Positions 38,205 through 51,043 of a stretch of 64,000 nt of DNA are shown here, piece after piece (within the stretch, counting starts at the first letter, position 1; every line of letters begins with the position of its first letter). The notes beneath the pieces are model-generated. The model made no database searches. It worked only from the letters and a program-made list of their open reading frames with translations, and was not told the DNA's origin. Source of the stretch: Silene conica (lineage: Eukaryota > Streptophyta > Magnoliopsida > Caryophyllales > Caryophyllaceae); NCBI GenBank assembly GCA_029255685.2, contig CM055314.2, positions 44,536,772 through 44,600,771 of the forward strand, written 5' to 3'. The position numbers and the translations under genes are program-made.

Positions 38205-39775
38205 TGATGCCCGTCGTTGAGGGTACCAAAGATAAAATTTATAATTCCTAACTTTAACAATAGATAGTGAAAGTCAGGGTCGAACCACAAGGAGGTGGGG
38301 AATGTTTATTGTTTGATGTTAATGTCTAAAGTAACAATTTTTGGGGGTTGATTGATTGTGTACTACGTCTAAGGCAAAGATTAAAATAAAACAAGAAAAT
38401 AAAGATGAGATTTAAAATATATAAAAAGGGATGCTAGGATGTTTGGGTAATAAATAGCTAAGGTAATATTAATCCTAAGGTCAACATGTATTGCATTCGG
38501 GTAAGGGGTGTAACATATCTTTTTAGGTCTATGCTACCTAATAGCTCCTTTCGGCCTATGCTATTAGTTCCTAGGTCTCACAATTATTGGGTGTCAACAA
38601 TAAAGGTGATTCCTAAATCCCAGGTCACATACCTTTCAGCCTTAAGTAACCTATCCGTCTTAAGGTGTAAACCAATGCTCTTCCTGTATCTTTCAATCTT
38701 GGGTAGGTCATTACTAACATCCTACAAGTCTCCTTATGGTCTCATTGCAGGATATTATAATTGACAAGAAAAGACGAAATAAGAATACATACGCGGGTGG
38801 TCGACCGACCAGCTACTCCAGTCGGCCGACCACGACCTCGGTCGACCGACCAGTTATTCCAGTCGGCCTCGGCCGACCGTGGTCCTGCTACAAGTCGGTC
38901 TTTCGAATCTTATTTACCTATGCATATTCATCCCCTACATCCTAACATATGAAATTTAGCTACTCATAATACTTAAGATGATTATAAAATTTGGAATAAA
39001 CATGGTAAACATGGTAAACAATCTAAACATGCAAGAACTAACAAAGCTTGAGATTCTGACTTAAACAATTGTAATAAAAATAAGAACGATAATAAAAAGC
39101 TAGATTAAAAAGAGTAATACCACAATTGGAATTAGGGCAGAAAGAAACAAACTTTATTGAATGCTTGGGAATTGTTGAAAGATTACAAAACTAAAATTCT
39201 TCTAAATAAACTAGATTCTAATTGATACTTGATGATAAAACTTGAGAGTTCCAAGATGATCTAACCCTAATCACAAGATTAGTTTATATAGGTAGAAAAA
39301 GTAAGTGTTTCCTAAAGACTCTAATTCTACTTTATTTCCGAAAAAAAAAAAAGTTCTGGGCTTCCGCTGCGGTCGGTCGACCTACTATGTGGGTCGGTCG
39401 ACCGCTTCTTTCTGGGCTTCTTTTATTTTTGGTCTTCCTTGAGATTTTGGGCTTTATAAAAGTTCAGGCCTGGTCGGCCGACCCGTTTAGCTGGTCGGTC
39501 GACCGCCTCCGTACGGAAATCTTCGGATTTCTTCTTGTTTTGACTTTTGGCACTTGACTTTGACTCCAATTGACTTTCTATTTGTTCCTTAATTATGCAA
39601 AAGACTTGAGGATATGGATTTGGTGCTAAATCGTCTCTTTTCCGCATAAATCTGCAAAAGTGCATAAAAATACGAAAGTACACGATTGTTGGGAAATAAA
39701 GGCTAAAACATAGTAAATGAGCGACCAAATGCGTGTAAAAATAGATGAAAAACATCATAAAATAGACACGCATCA
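38205..39775 (-). repeat. Athila-like 5' LTR
   Basis: About 1571 bp, nearly identical to the 3' LTR. One visible indel is an extra CTCGGC in a motif near 38868. Confidence 0.9.
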
Positions 39776-39881
39776 TTCACCATCCCATGACTAACAAGCT
39801 GGTTACTAAGCACATAACGAACACAAAATATAGCACCATACCACATCTCAAGGACTCTTAAACACAAAATATTACATTAGT

Positions 39882-40319
39882 GATAGAAGGCAATGCCATG
39901 GTCATAAAGGAAACAGAACAAAAAGGATGTCATCAGTCCATTATCGATTGATGGAATAGATGTATGGTAGACGTTTATTTTATATACTCGACCTCTATAA
40001 AAACAATATATAATCTATACATTACAGTTGCAGGGTTGGCTTAAGAAATATTTGTAATCAGAGTATGAAAGAGCAGTAATATGAGACATACGTATCCGAG
40101 AACTCGATTTATCCATAACCAAAAGGGACAGTGGTTTGGCATATGCCCTGGGCAACATGAGGAGGTAGCTAAAACTGCAGTATTTCATACTTATTCTTCC
40201 AAGTGGCGAACCATCGAAGCTCTCTATAATTTCCATCATTAGCAAGCCACATCTTGGGGCGTATCATGATGATTTTTCTATCCATACAAAGAAGTTGGCC
40301 ATTGTAACGTACGATGTTA
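39882..40319. other. A2 interior right of the LARD, possible helicase 3' flank
   Basis: No frame of its own. It lies directly downstream (minus strand) of the captured helicase fragment and may be its 3' UTR. Confidence 0.35.
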
Positions 40320-41590
<1,271 letters not shown>

Positions 41591-41633
41591 GTAAAGTGGT
41601 TCTCACAGTTCTCATTATCTTGATGGTTCTCAT

Positions 41634-42866
41634 TGTTGGGTTTTGTTAGTTGCTCATAAACTAATTTTAGTCATACTAACATAATCTTTTAATTAACCCT
41701 TTAATTAACATATTATAAGTGATCTTAAGCATGCTAAAATGCGGAAATAAGAGAGTTTTCGAACCCTTACACACGGTCCGAAAGTATGGCAAGGATGATC
41801 CTCCTAGTACCCAAATAAGAAGACCTCCTTTGGATGCACCAAGACAACCCTTAACCAACCGAGATCTTGAACAAGCTAGCACAAAACCGGTTTCTCCTTA
41901 AACTTATTCTAATCTCTCTAATTAGAATATTATTTGAATACTACAAATAGTATGTGCTATTATCTTATAATACTTGGAGGTTTTTGCATATTTCTCTCTA
42001 GAAAATATTTGCTTAAACATTAGAATGAATTTTCTTGTCTAAAAACAAGTTTTATGGTGGTTGTCTTGGTTTAGGTAGCCGGCCATAGGAAGGCTCAAAA
42101 GAGAACATTTCTCTTACCCATGCAATCATAGGTGGCCTAGGTCCTATTTACAAGAGCATGCTTCTTAATTATGCTTTAAACAATGTCATTAAGAGACAAA
42201 ACATGCCTTAAAGCATGTCCCTAAACCGCCCCATTTGAGATAAAATGGACATCCATTTTATTTTTGTCAATTGCACAATTTGTATATTATGTGACATACA
42301 ATATATCACAATGTTATAAAATACAATTGTTTTAATTTAAAACATATATATTTATCGAATAAACATTATTTATAAATTAAATAAATCATATTTATCAGTT
42401 TGACAAGTAATTCGTAATTACCAATATATAAAATGGTCATTCATAATAATCGTCAATACGATCTACAACTTTTGTAATATATATATAACCCGATTCATTC
42501 TAATTACGATATTATAAAATATCGTTCAATGTTTAACAATTGACACGTTTCAATTTTTAAACATAAATCTTACAATAAGATTTAACCTCTAATTTCTCGA
42601 TATACGAGTTTAATAAGGAATATGATCAAATCGTATCAACATACATTTGATCACTTTATCAATTAAGGTAATTGTCCTAAAGGTGTGACCTAAAGGGATC
42701 AACTGACCACCACCGTCATACGACAGTAATGTCGAACTCTAGCTAGCCAATCATTACCGATTAATGTTGGTCAGTTGACTAATATAATTCGTATCATCCC
42801 TTGCGCATTCTCGTCATGAGATTTAATTACGTGATCGCACTATTGTTGAGGACACATTTCCCAACA
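41634..42866 (-). mobile_element. Solo copia LTR in the A2 terminus
   Basis: 1233 bp, minus strand TGTTGGGAAATG ... AACCCAACA, perfect 5-bp target duplication CTCAT at 41629-41633 and 42867-42871. Related in several blocks to the copia LTR at 6274-7416. It split the GGTTCTCAT terminal motif of A2. Confidence 0.9.
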
Positions 42867-42882
42867 CTCATATGATCCCGAA

Positions 42883-43059
<177 letters not shown>

Positions 43060-43219
43060 GCCGGATCACGTGAGGCCGCCTATTACGGCGAGGCCGCCGA
43101 ACCCTTACTATGTTACACATGATTTTCAATGTTCATTGGACTAATTTCAATGGGATGAAAATTATGGGTCATTTATAACAATTCATTTGGCCCAAATATT
43201 TTCTCTATCTAAAAAAATT

Positions 43220-44945
43220 ATCCATTTTGCTCTTTTTCTTATTTCGTGAAATTTGGGCTTAAAATATTTGTTTACTCACAAAATGTTTAATTTCTTATTT
43301 GTGAATTTTCGACCTTAATTTGTGAACTCGGGGCCTTATTTCGTGAAACTTACACTTAAAATGTTTGTTTGCTCACAAAAATGGATAATTTCTTATTTCG
43401 TGAATTTCGGACCTTAATTTGTGAAACCGAAACCTTATTTCGTGAAACTTGGATTTAAAATGTTTGTTTACTCACGAAATATATAATTTCTTATTTCGCG
43501 AATCTTGGACCTTAATTTGTGAAACCGAAACCTTATTTCGTGAAACTTAAAATTAAAATGTTTGTTCACTCACAAAATGTTTAAATTCTTATTTTGTGAA
43601 TCTTGAACCTTAATTCGTGAAACCGGGACCTTATTTCGTGAAACTTGGACTTAAAATTTTTATTCACTCACAAAATGTTTAATTTCTTATTTCGCGAATC
43701 TTGGACCTTAATTTGTGAAACCGAAACCTTATTTCGTGAAACTTTAAATTAAAATGTTTGTTCACTCACAAAATGTTTAATTTCTTATTTTGTGAATCTT
43801 GGACCTTAATTCGTGAAACCGGGACCTTATTTCGTGAAACTTGGACTTAAAATTTTTATTCACTCACAAAATGTTTAATTTCTTATTTCGTGAATCTTGG
43901 ACCTTAATTTGTGAAACCGGGACCTTATTTTGTGAAACGTGGATTTAAAATGTTTGTTTACTCACGAAATGTATAATTTCTTATTTCGTGAATCTTGGAC
44001 CTTAATTTGTGAAACCGGAACCATATTTCGTGAAACTTGGACTTAAAATGTTTGTTCACTCACGAAATGTTTAATTTCTTATTTCATGAATATTGGACCT
44101 TAATTTGTGAAACCGGGACGTTATTTCGTGAAACTTGGACTTAAAATGTTTGTTTTGTTAACTCACGAAATGTATTATTTTTTATTTCGTGAATCTTGGA
44201 CCTTAATTTATTAAACCGTGACCTTATTTCGTGAAACTTGGACTTCAAATGTTATTTGTGTATTCACAAAATGTTTAATTTCTTATTTCGTGAATCTTAG
44301 ACCTTAATTTGTGAAACCGAGACCTTATTTCGTGAAATTTGGACTTAAAATGTTTGTTCAATCACGAAATGTATAATTCCTTATTTCGTGAATCTTGGAC
44401 CTTAATTTGTGAAACCGGGACTTTATTTCGTGAAACTTTGACTTAAAATGTTTGTTCAATCACGAAATGTTTAATTTCTTATTTCGTGAATCTTGGACCT
44501 AAATTTGTGAAACCGGAACCTTATTTTGTGAAACTTGGACTTAAAATGTTTGTTCACTCACGAAATGTATAATTTCATATTTCGTGAATCCTTGGACCTT
44601 AATTTGTGAAACCGGGACCTTATTTCGTGAAACTTAGACTTAAAATGTTTGATTATTCACAAAATATTTAATTTTTTATTTCGTGAATATTGGACTTTAA
44701 TTTGTGAAACGGGGACCTTATTTCGTGAAACTTGGACTTAAAATGTTTGTTTACTCACGAAATGTATAATTTCATATTTCGTGAATCTTGGACCTTAATT
44801 TATGAAACCCGGATCTTATTTCGTGAAACTTGGACTTAAAATGTTTGTTTACTCATGAAATGTATAATTTCTTATTTCGTGAATCTTGGACCTTAATTTG
44901 TGAAACTGAGACCTTATTTCGTGAAACTTGGACTTAAAATGTGTG
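43220..44945. repeat. 98-bp tandem array of family B
   Basis: About 17 units, each holding CGTGAAACTTGGACTTAAAA, TCACGAAATGTTTAATTTC, CGTGAATCTTGGACC and TTGTGAAACCGGGACC. The TGTGAAAC core is the same as in the introns and 3' region of B2. Confidence 0.92.
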
Positions 44946-45477
44946 TGATGCCAAAAGAATGATACCACACCTTAGACATTGCCAAAAGTATGATATTTTC
45001 CCATAAAATACACGAATCCGATCTTAAAGGCCTACACATAAGTATGTAAATGTTTACAGTCATAGTACTTTGTTCGTGTACCAAGTATTCAAATTACAAG
45101 GACTTTTTTTAGCATCAGTTTCTTGTTTTCTAATGTTTAGAACACACTAACACCCCTGTCTTCTATTATAATTCAACTTTTACTTTTTAATTAATGACTT
45201 TCTCTTTCTATGCATCCTAACACCTGATAGCAAAACCTTTAATTTGACATCAAGCGTGCAATCTGGTGTGGCAGGGGAACACCAATCTGAGCGAAGCAAA
45301 CTTCTGAAAGAGCATCTTTTTGTATTTGTCTGTCTTGTGAAAAATGGCATATCATACAGAATATTTTTATAACAGTTAGTGAACCGAAAACTCTTTCGGG
45401 AATTTCAGAGTCTTCAAGCTCATACCTTTTGTCAGACTCAGCCTCCACTTACCCATACCTCAAGAAAACCAGAAAAA

Positions 45478-45855
45478 ATGGCAAAAATCCAGAATTTCCT
45501 TCTCATTTCATCTGTTCTACTTATAGCCTTAGTCTTCCCTAATGTAGCTGCTTCTGATTACTCAGTATCGTCCCCGCCAGCCAAGCAATACGACAAAAAA
45601 ACCGATGTGATCGTGGAAGGAATAGTATACTGTCAGAGCTGTGACTACTCCGGCACCTGGAGTCTCAAGGATGCGGAGCCCATTTCTGGGGCGACAATCA
45701 GCATAATTTGCAGGAAATAAAACTCGGGAAGGATTAACTATTATAAGGCATTTACTACTTCTGAAGAAGGTTACTTCTTAGTGAAAAAATTTCTCCCAGT
45801 TTCAGCATCTTGGCCTAAATGGGACATGGCGGGATATCAACAGACTTGCCACTGA
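45478..45855 (+). pseudogene. Captured pollen Ole e 1/extensin-like gene, one in-frame stop
   Basis: From ATG 45478: hydrophobic signal peptide (FLLISSVLLIALVFPNVAA), then VEGIVYCQSCDYSGTWSLKD, EPISGATISIICRK, an in-frame TAA at codon 81, then in the same frame GRINYYKAFTTSEEGYFLV and a C-terminal part ending QQTCH before TGA at 45853. This is the Ole e 1 domain fold (VxGxVYCxxC, GAxVxVxCR, TxExGYF), secreted cell-wall or pollen proteins in plants. Apart from the single stop, signal peptide and domain are well kept and no intron is evident. A TATA-less AT-rich leader precedes it. Lying close to the right terminus of B1 marks it as captured. Confidence 0.8.
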
Positions 45856-46325
45856 TAATCTGACCCCAACCAATAAGTCGCCAATGATTTTGAATACGAT
45901 GAGTAACGCAATCTTCTATTGTTCGCTTGTGCAAACTGGACCTTAATTTATCTCGGTCTAGATTTAGAATGATGACGGCTGAGGGTAGGGTATGCCAGCA
46001 TGGAGATGAAAGTGAGTTTTCAGAGTTGTTAGGAAAGAGGGTTGAGTCTCCAGAGGAGGTAGGTTGCTAAAACTCCATAAATCTTGAATTGATCTTGTGA
46101 GATGGATGTTCAATTGATGGCTGGTGATTGAAATAGGTAGTCTCGAGGTAAAAGAGAGGTATGAGAGAGACTTAAATGGTGGGGAAATAGAGATTGGTAA
46201 AGAGGTTTGATTTTTATCTCATTATACGTGGCACAATCTGGTGCGCCCATGATATTTAAATCTGATGGTTTAGGATGGGTCCGGCGGCCTCACGTTAAGA
46301 GGGCTGCCTCACGTGATTCAAATTC

Positions 46326-46368
46326 TATATATATATACATATATACATATATATACGTGTATATATAC

Positions 46369-46401
<33 letters not shown>

Positions 46402-46430
46402 CATATATATATCTCAAGTCTATATATATA
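46326..46430. repeat. (TA)n-rich spacer with CATATA/CGTGTA interruptions
   Basis: Alternating purine-pyrimidine tract between B1 and A3. Confidence 0.9.
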
Positions 46431-46813
46431 GGGTTGGGATCCGGTGAGAACCACCTTACAATGAAAACCGGTGAGAACTCTTCCTTACGGAGTTTTTTTT
46501 TAAAAATTAATGACATAATTGGATTCGGCATGAAATTTTATGGCCAGAGAACATATTTCTTGATCTAGAAAATAAATACTAGTGGCGGAAAAATGATAGA
46601 TACGAAAAAATAGATAGTAGGTGCATGCAAATAAATAAAACGTATCTCACCTTGATTTCCGTCACTAATATTTATTTTCTAGACCAAAAAATATGTTCTC
46701 TAGCTATAAAATGTCATGCCGAATCCAATTATGTCATTAATTTTTTTTAAAAAGTCCGTAAGGTAGAGTTCTCACAAAGTTCCCATGGTAAGGTGGTTCT
46801 CACCGGATCTCAA

Positions 46814-46816
<3 letters not shown>
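46431..46816. mobile_element. TA-flanked foldback element A3
   Basis: About 385 bp, almost a complete inverted repeat: GGGATCCGGTGAGAACCACC ... TCCTTACGGAG ... GGATTCGGCATGAAATTTTA in the left half recur inverted in the right half, with a short centre near 46620. The arms match the ends of A1/A4, so this is a derivative made of two copies of one end. Confidence 0.88.
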
Positions 46817-46861
<45 letters not shown>

Positions 46862-47050
46862 ATATATATACATGTATATATATATACATGTATATATATA
46901 TACATGTATATATATATATACATGTATATATATATACATGTATATATATATACATGTATATATATATACATGTATATATATGTTTGTATATATGTATATA
47001 TGTACACATATATACATATGTATATACATGTATATATACATATATACATA
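46817..47050. repeat. (TA)n with regular CATGTA interruptions
   Basis: TATATATACATG repeated at about 20-bp spacing; separates A3 from A4. Confidence 0.95.
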
Positions 47051-47607
47051 GTCGAGATCCGGTGAGAACCACCCTTATAATGAGAACCATGAGAACCCTC
47101 ACTAAATCTCCACCATATCTCGCTTCGAAAGTTTCGATGGATCATTCACCATTAGTTTAACTTATTCAAATACACACTTTTGTATCAGTAAACAAAAAAA
47201 TTTGATTTTATTACAAAATATATACTTAGTGTACCAAAATACAATTAGGCATCCTAAAATGGCGATAAATGCACGAAAACGACCACTACGTGCATGAAAT
47301 TTTTTACATGCATGAAAATGATTACTAGGTGCATGAAATAATATACTCTACGTGCATTAAAATGAATTCTAGGTGCATGAAAAATGATAGATACGTAAAA
47401 ATTGGTAGTATGTGCATGAAAATTAATAAAATGTATCTAACCTTGATTTCCGTCACTAGTATATATTTTTTTGACCAAGAAATATGTTCTCTAGCCATAA
47501 AATTCCATGGCGAATCCAAATATGTTATTAATTTTTTTTAAAAATGTCCGTAAGATAGAGTTCTCACGGTTCTCATTATATTGGTGGTTCTCATAGGATC
47601 CCAATTC
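47051..47607. mobile_element. TA-flanked element A4, inverted copy of A1
   Basis: About 557 bp, reverse complement of A1 at high identity: GAGATCCGGTGAGAACCACC at the left, TGGTTCTCATAGGATCCC at the right, and a GTGCATGAAA array in the middle. Confidence 0.88.
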
Positions 47608-47630
47608 TATATATATATATATATATATAT

Positions 47631-48804
47631 TGATGCGGATCTCTAGCTTAGATGGATCCTCCTTAAGAATATTAGTGCAGCGGAATTACACTTCTTAAGA
47701 TAGATAACAAACTCGTTAGTAACTTCGATGAAATAACACAATTAATGAACGAACGATGAATGATGAATGGTGATGAACGATGAACAATGATGATGAACGA
47801 ACAAAGTGATGAACGAATGAACAAGGCTCGGAACAAGACTTGGACGATCGAACTTGTGATCAATGGATGATGGACGAAATCTTGATGATCAATGGATGAT
47901 GGCTTGTAGATGGATAGATGATGTAACTTCAACCTTCTCTCGCAAAAGATGGAATTAGCTAACACCCTGCAAATCAACCTCGCAAAGTCGATCCCAAAAA
48001 CTAAGCTCGCAAACTTAATTAATGTCACTCAAAAGCTCACACAGAAACTTTATGATCTTTATTGATAATTCAACTTCAAAATTCGATGTTAAAAACGAAA
48101 GAAACGGCTGCCTTATATAGGACTTACAACCGTGTAATCCTACTAGAATTAAGGTAAGAATACCTTAATTACTCCCTATTAGGAAACCCTAATCCTACTT
48201 AAGCTCAAACAAAGTGTTCGACTAGGACTTAAGACTCCTAAACCTAATATAATTAAGACTCCTAGTCCTAACATATTTAAGAATCCTTTAACAACTAGGA
48301 TTCCTTATCCTACTAGAACTATGAATCCTATAACAATTAGGACTCCTATTTCTACTAGAATTGTGAAACCTACTTCTCCTAGGACTCCTACTTAACTTAG
48401 GATTTATGAATCCTATTACAATTAGGAAACCTAATACATATTCTACTAAGACTAGGAAACATAACTTCCTAATCTTATTTTATTATTAACTAATTAAAAT
48501 AAACAAAACAACAATAAAACCCTAATGGCCGAAACCCTAGCCGTGACCTTGCCCTTGGGCGCGCGTCCCTAGGTCTTCGTGCCCTAGCTCCTCTTCCTTG
48601 GAAGCTTCATACACACCTTCCTTCACATAGCCTTTAGGAAGTATCATCCAAGGATGTTCCAAAGTCTTCCGGAACCTTCTAGAATGTTCTTTTATTCCTT
48701 GTAAAGCTAATTTGAATAGTCTTACGGATCCATAATCGAACCCGTTTGGTGTGAATCTTGACTTTGACTTATCTTTAGGAAAGTTTGAGCATGCACCCGC
48801 ATCA
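47631..48804 (-). repeat. 3' LTR of the young gag-only element
   Basis: About 1174 bp, TGATGCGGG ... GCATCA on the minus strand. Preceded in the interior by the purine tract GAAAGGGAGTA. It contains a run of approximate repeats of the type CCTACTAGAATTAGGACTC. Confidence 0.92.
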
Positions 48805-48944
48805 TACTCCCTTTCTTTTGAAAAAGTTGACCTCAAATTTTGTCTCGTGCTATTCTTGGTCGAACCATTCCCACTCCACCATGTTGCTTCACGAATTAAC
48901 CTTGGCTCCATTGGTTTAGAACAACTAGCTTGAACTCGAACCCC

Positions 48945-51005
48945 TTACTCTTTCCTTGGCTCGATCTCGCTCTCTCTCTTGTCCCTCACTTTATTCCAAG
49001 ATCCTTGCAATAATAAGTTGTAAAGCATAGGTTTTATAGTACCATTAATCCTACTCCTTGTAGGATTTGAAGTAGTAACAACCCTATTGTTGATAGAATT
49101 TCCACCTAGCTTCCAATTAGGGTTACTTGCTTCTCCTCTCACGCCACACTCCCCCTTGTGCACGATTTCTACCTCGTCTTGACCCACGGCCTTTGCCACT
49201 TGACCTAGATTAGGACCGACACCAACGAGCTCTTCACCCATAGTCGCAACTACGGACTCCTTGTCTCCTTTTGGTACACGCCCCTCATCTCCTCCAAGAC
49301 TCTCGGCCTCACCATGATCAACTCCCTCATCACGCACCTCTCCGTCTAACCCCCTCCTAGCCTCTTCATCCACCCTCCGTTCTTGGCCCTCACGCACACG
49401 GCCCTCCATGTACTCTCCTAGGGTTATGAATAAGCTTTCCTTCTCATATTGGGAGTCTTTGGTTTTAGTAGTTGTCATAGGTTTTAGATTGTAGGTAACC
49501 TTATCCTTAACAACTCGATAAATGTTTAACCTCCCATCGTGTGTAACATCACGATCGTATTGCCACGGCCTGCCCAACAACACATGACACGCGCTCATAG
49601 GCACTACATCGCACCACACCTCATCTTGATACGGACCTAGACTCAAACTTACCAATGCTTGGTCCCGTACACTCACCCCCTTGTCTCCATCCAACCAATG
49701 CAATTTGTAGGGTTTCGATCTAACCCTAGTGACTAACTTAAGTTCATCTACTAACCCCTTAGCAACCACGTTAGTACACGAACCGCTATCCACGATTAGA
49801 TCACACTTCTTTCCCCCAATCTTACATCGAGTATGGAACAACTTCTCTCTTTGCTCGGCCTCTTCGCTAGTCGCCTCAATGTGAAGACTCCTAATGACCA
49901 AACACTCTCCTTCACTCTCACTCTCCGGCTCCACGTCAACCGTCCCCTTATCTACCTCGAATTCCGCGCCCCTCGACTCCACTTCGGGTACTACAAAGTT
50001 CGGAATTAGGTCTTGTAATTCTTGGATGGTTAGAGCTCTTTTTTGTGGGCACTCATGGGCTATATGACCGTACCCTTGACATTTGAAACACCTCCGCATA
50101 GGATTCCCCTTAGACTCCACCATAACGCCCTTACCCTTATCCCTAGACTCGTCCTTGGCCGCTTCTTTGAGTTTGGTTGGGACCGTTTGGTTACTCGAAC
50201 CCTCACCTTGGTTCACGCCTCTTTGTGGGTAGCTCCTACGATTTTTGTTGTGTTTTTCTATCTTTAGGGCTATACGACATACATCATTAAACCCATCGTA
50301 ATTTTGCACCTCAACACTAGATGATAGGGTTGGTGTTAACCCTTTAATAAACCTAGCCACTCTTAACTCCTCTTTCTCCTCTAGATCACAAACTATGGAC
50401 ATCCTCTCAAATTCTTTGATGTAATCATTCACGGACATCCCTCCTTGAGTTAGGGATTGCAACTTAAGATAGTTTTCTTGATTATAATCTTTAGGCAAGA
50501 ATCGTTTCATAAGATGCTTCTTTAATTTAACCCAGGAATTTAGTTTAGACTTACCATCGCGCTTTCGTTGTTTCTTGAGATTCTCGTACCATAGAGATGC
50601 ATATTTAGTTAGCTTGAGAATAGCCAACTTGAATTGTTTCTTATCATCATACTCCTTGTACTCGAAAACTCTCTCCGTTTGTCGTATCCAATCAAGAAAC
50701 TCTTCGGGATCTAGATCTCCTTTGAACTCGGGTATGTCTAGTTTAAGACCACGATCATCATCTTTCTTGTTGTATGCTTGGCGTTTTGGAATGTCTTCCT
50801 CGCCGTCGCTTGCTCTAGATGAAGCGTCATCTTCTCCAACTTTCAGCCCCTTCTTGTTCAACATAGATGCGATGCTTTTAAGAACATAATTCATTTGATT
50901 TATTTGGGCCTTGATCTCCTCTTGGCCGGCTTCCCACGGCTTACTTGTGGCCTCGCTATTCACGCTTGAACTTACCATCTTTACTTCTTCCCAAGATTGA
51001 TTCAA
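48945..51005 (-). CDS. Retrotransposon gag-aspartic protease (686 aa)
   Basis: Open from ATG at 51005, about 25 bases downstream of the PBS, to the stop at 48945. Domains in order: N-terminal coiled region, gag core about residues 90-235 (LDWIRQTERVFEY, LWYENLKKQRKRDGK, KRFLPKDYNQENYLKL, IKGLTPTLSSSVEV), zinc knuckle CFKCQGYGHIAHEC near residue 300, aspartic protease about 390-500 (CDLIVDSGSCTNVV, then HVLLGRPWQYDRDV), and an acidic, low-complexity C-terminal tail of about 150 residues unlike normal pol sequence. No frameshift or stop, and near-identical LTRs, so the protein may be expressed. It would form the virus-like particle and process itself; polymerase functions must come from elsewhere. 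Confidence 0.9.
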   Translation of the reverse strand: MNQSWEEVKMVSSSVNSEATSKPWEAGQEEIKAQINQMNYVLKSIASMLNKKGLKVGEDDASSRASDGEEDIPKRQAYNKKDDDRGLKLDIPEFKGDLDPEEFLDWIRQTERVFEYKEYDDKKQFKLAILKLTKYASLWYENLKKQRKRDGKSKLNSWVKLKKHLMKRFLPKDYNQENYLKLQSLTQGGMSVNDYIKEFERMSIVCDLEEKEELRVARFIKGLTPTLSSSVEVQNYDGFNDVCRIALKIEKHNKNRRSYPQRGVNQGEGSSNQTVPTKLKEAAKDESRDKGKGVMVESKGNPMRRCFKCQGYGHIAHECPQKRALTIQELQDLIPNFVVPEVESRGAEFEVDKGTVDVEPESESEGECLVIRSLHIEATSEEAEQREKLFHTRCKIGGKKCDLIVDSGSCTNVVAKGLVDELKLVTRVRSKPYKLHWLDGDKGVSVRDQALVSLSLGPYQDEVWCDVVPMSACHVLLGRPWQYDRDVTHDGRLNIYRVVKDKVTYNLKPMTTTKTKDSQYEKESLFITLGEYMEGRVREGQERRVDEEARRGLDGEVRDEGVDHGEAESLGGDEGRVPKGDKESVVATMGEELVGVGPNLGQVAKAVGQDEVEIVHKGECGVRGEASNPNWKLGGNSINNRVVTTSNPTRSRINGTIKPMLYNLLLQGSWNKVRDKRESEIEPRKE

Positions 51006-51028
51006 TAAGAATTAAACCAAGAGCCGAA

Positions 51029-51040
51029 GCTCTGATACCA
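51029..51040 (-). other. Primer binding site of the young gag-only element
   Basis: Minus strand TGGTATCAGAGC, initiator-Met tRNA type, three bases after the 5' LTR. Confidence 0.88.
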
Positions 51041-51043
51041 AGT

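Larger units (their letters stand above)
31620..39775 (-). mobile_element. Athila-like gag-only LTR retrotransposon (TR-GAG type)
   Basis: LTRs 38205-39775 (5') and 31620-33185 (3'), both TGATGCG...GGGCATCA on the minus strand. Target duplication TTCAC. PBS TGGCGCCGTTGCCGGGGA (tRNA-Asp type, typical of the Athila/Ogre group). The interior has a gag-protease reading region, then about 2 kb of non-coding sequence, and no RT, RNase H or integrase. I counted about a dozen differences between the LTRs by eye, under 1%, so insertion is recent on an evolutionary scale. Movement would need enzymes from an autonomous Athila relative. Confidence 0.9.
23434..39876 (-). mobile_element. LARD-type non-coding LTR retrotransposon, with nested insertion
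   Basis: Minus-strand element: 5' LTR 29278-31619 plus 39781-39876 (split by the Athila-like element), internal 25885-29277, 3' LTR 23434-25884. Target duplication TTAGT at 23429-23433 and 39877-39881. PBS GGTATCAGAGC (initiator-Met tRNA type) next to the 5' LTR, and a purine/T-rich tract with an ACTTTGGGGACAAAGT palindrome before the 3' LTR. Own length about 8.3 kb. The 3.4-kb interior has no credible coding frame, so the element depends on proteins from a relative. The GAACTTCGGGACGAAGTTC signal is familiar from Tekay-type gypsy chromoviruses (inference). Confidence 0.85.
29278..39876 (-). repeat. LARD 5' LTR, split by the Athila-like element
   Basis: 29278-31619 and 39781-39876 together match the 3' LTR from end to end. 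The break at TTCAC (31615-31619 and 39776-39780) is the target duplication of the inserted element. Confidence 0.88.

Noticed and set aside
43220..44945. Regular repeats suggesting a CRISPR array
   Set aside because: Plant transposon tandem array of 98-bp units with no spacer diversity; context is eukaryotic.
47672..48028. 118-codon frame duplicated at 51085-51441
   Set aside because: The two copies are the LTRs of the young gag-only element; identity reflects recent insertion, and the sequence is low-complexity.
48520..48545. AAACCCTAA-type sequences here and at 51925 suggesting interstitial telomere repeats
   Set aside because: Single occurrences within LTRs, not tandem TTTAGGG arrays.
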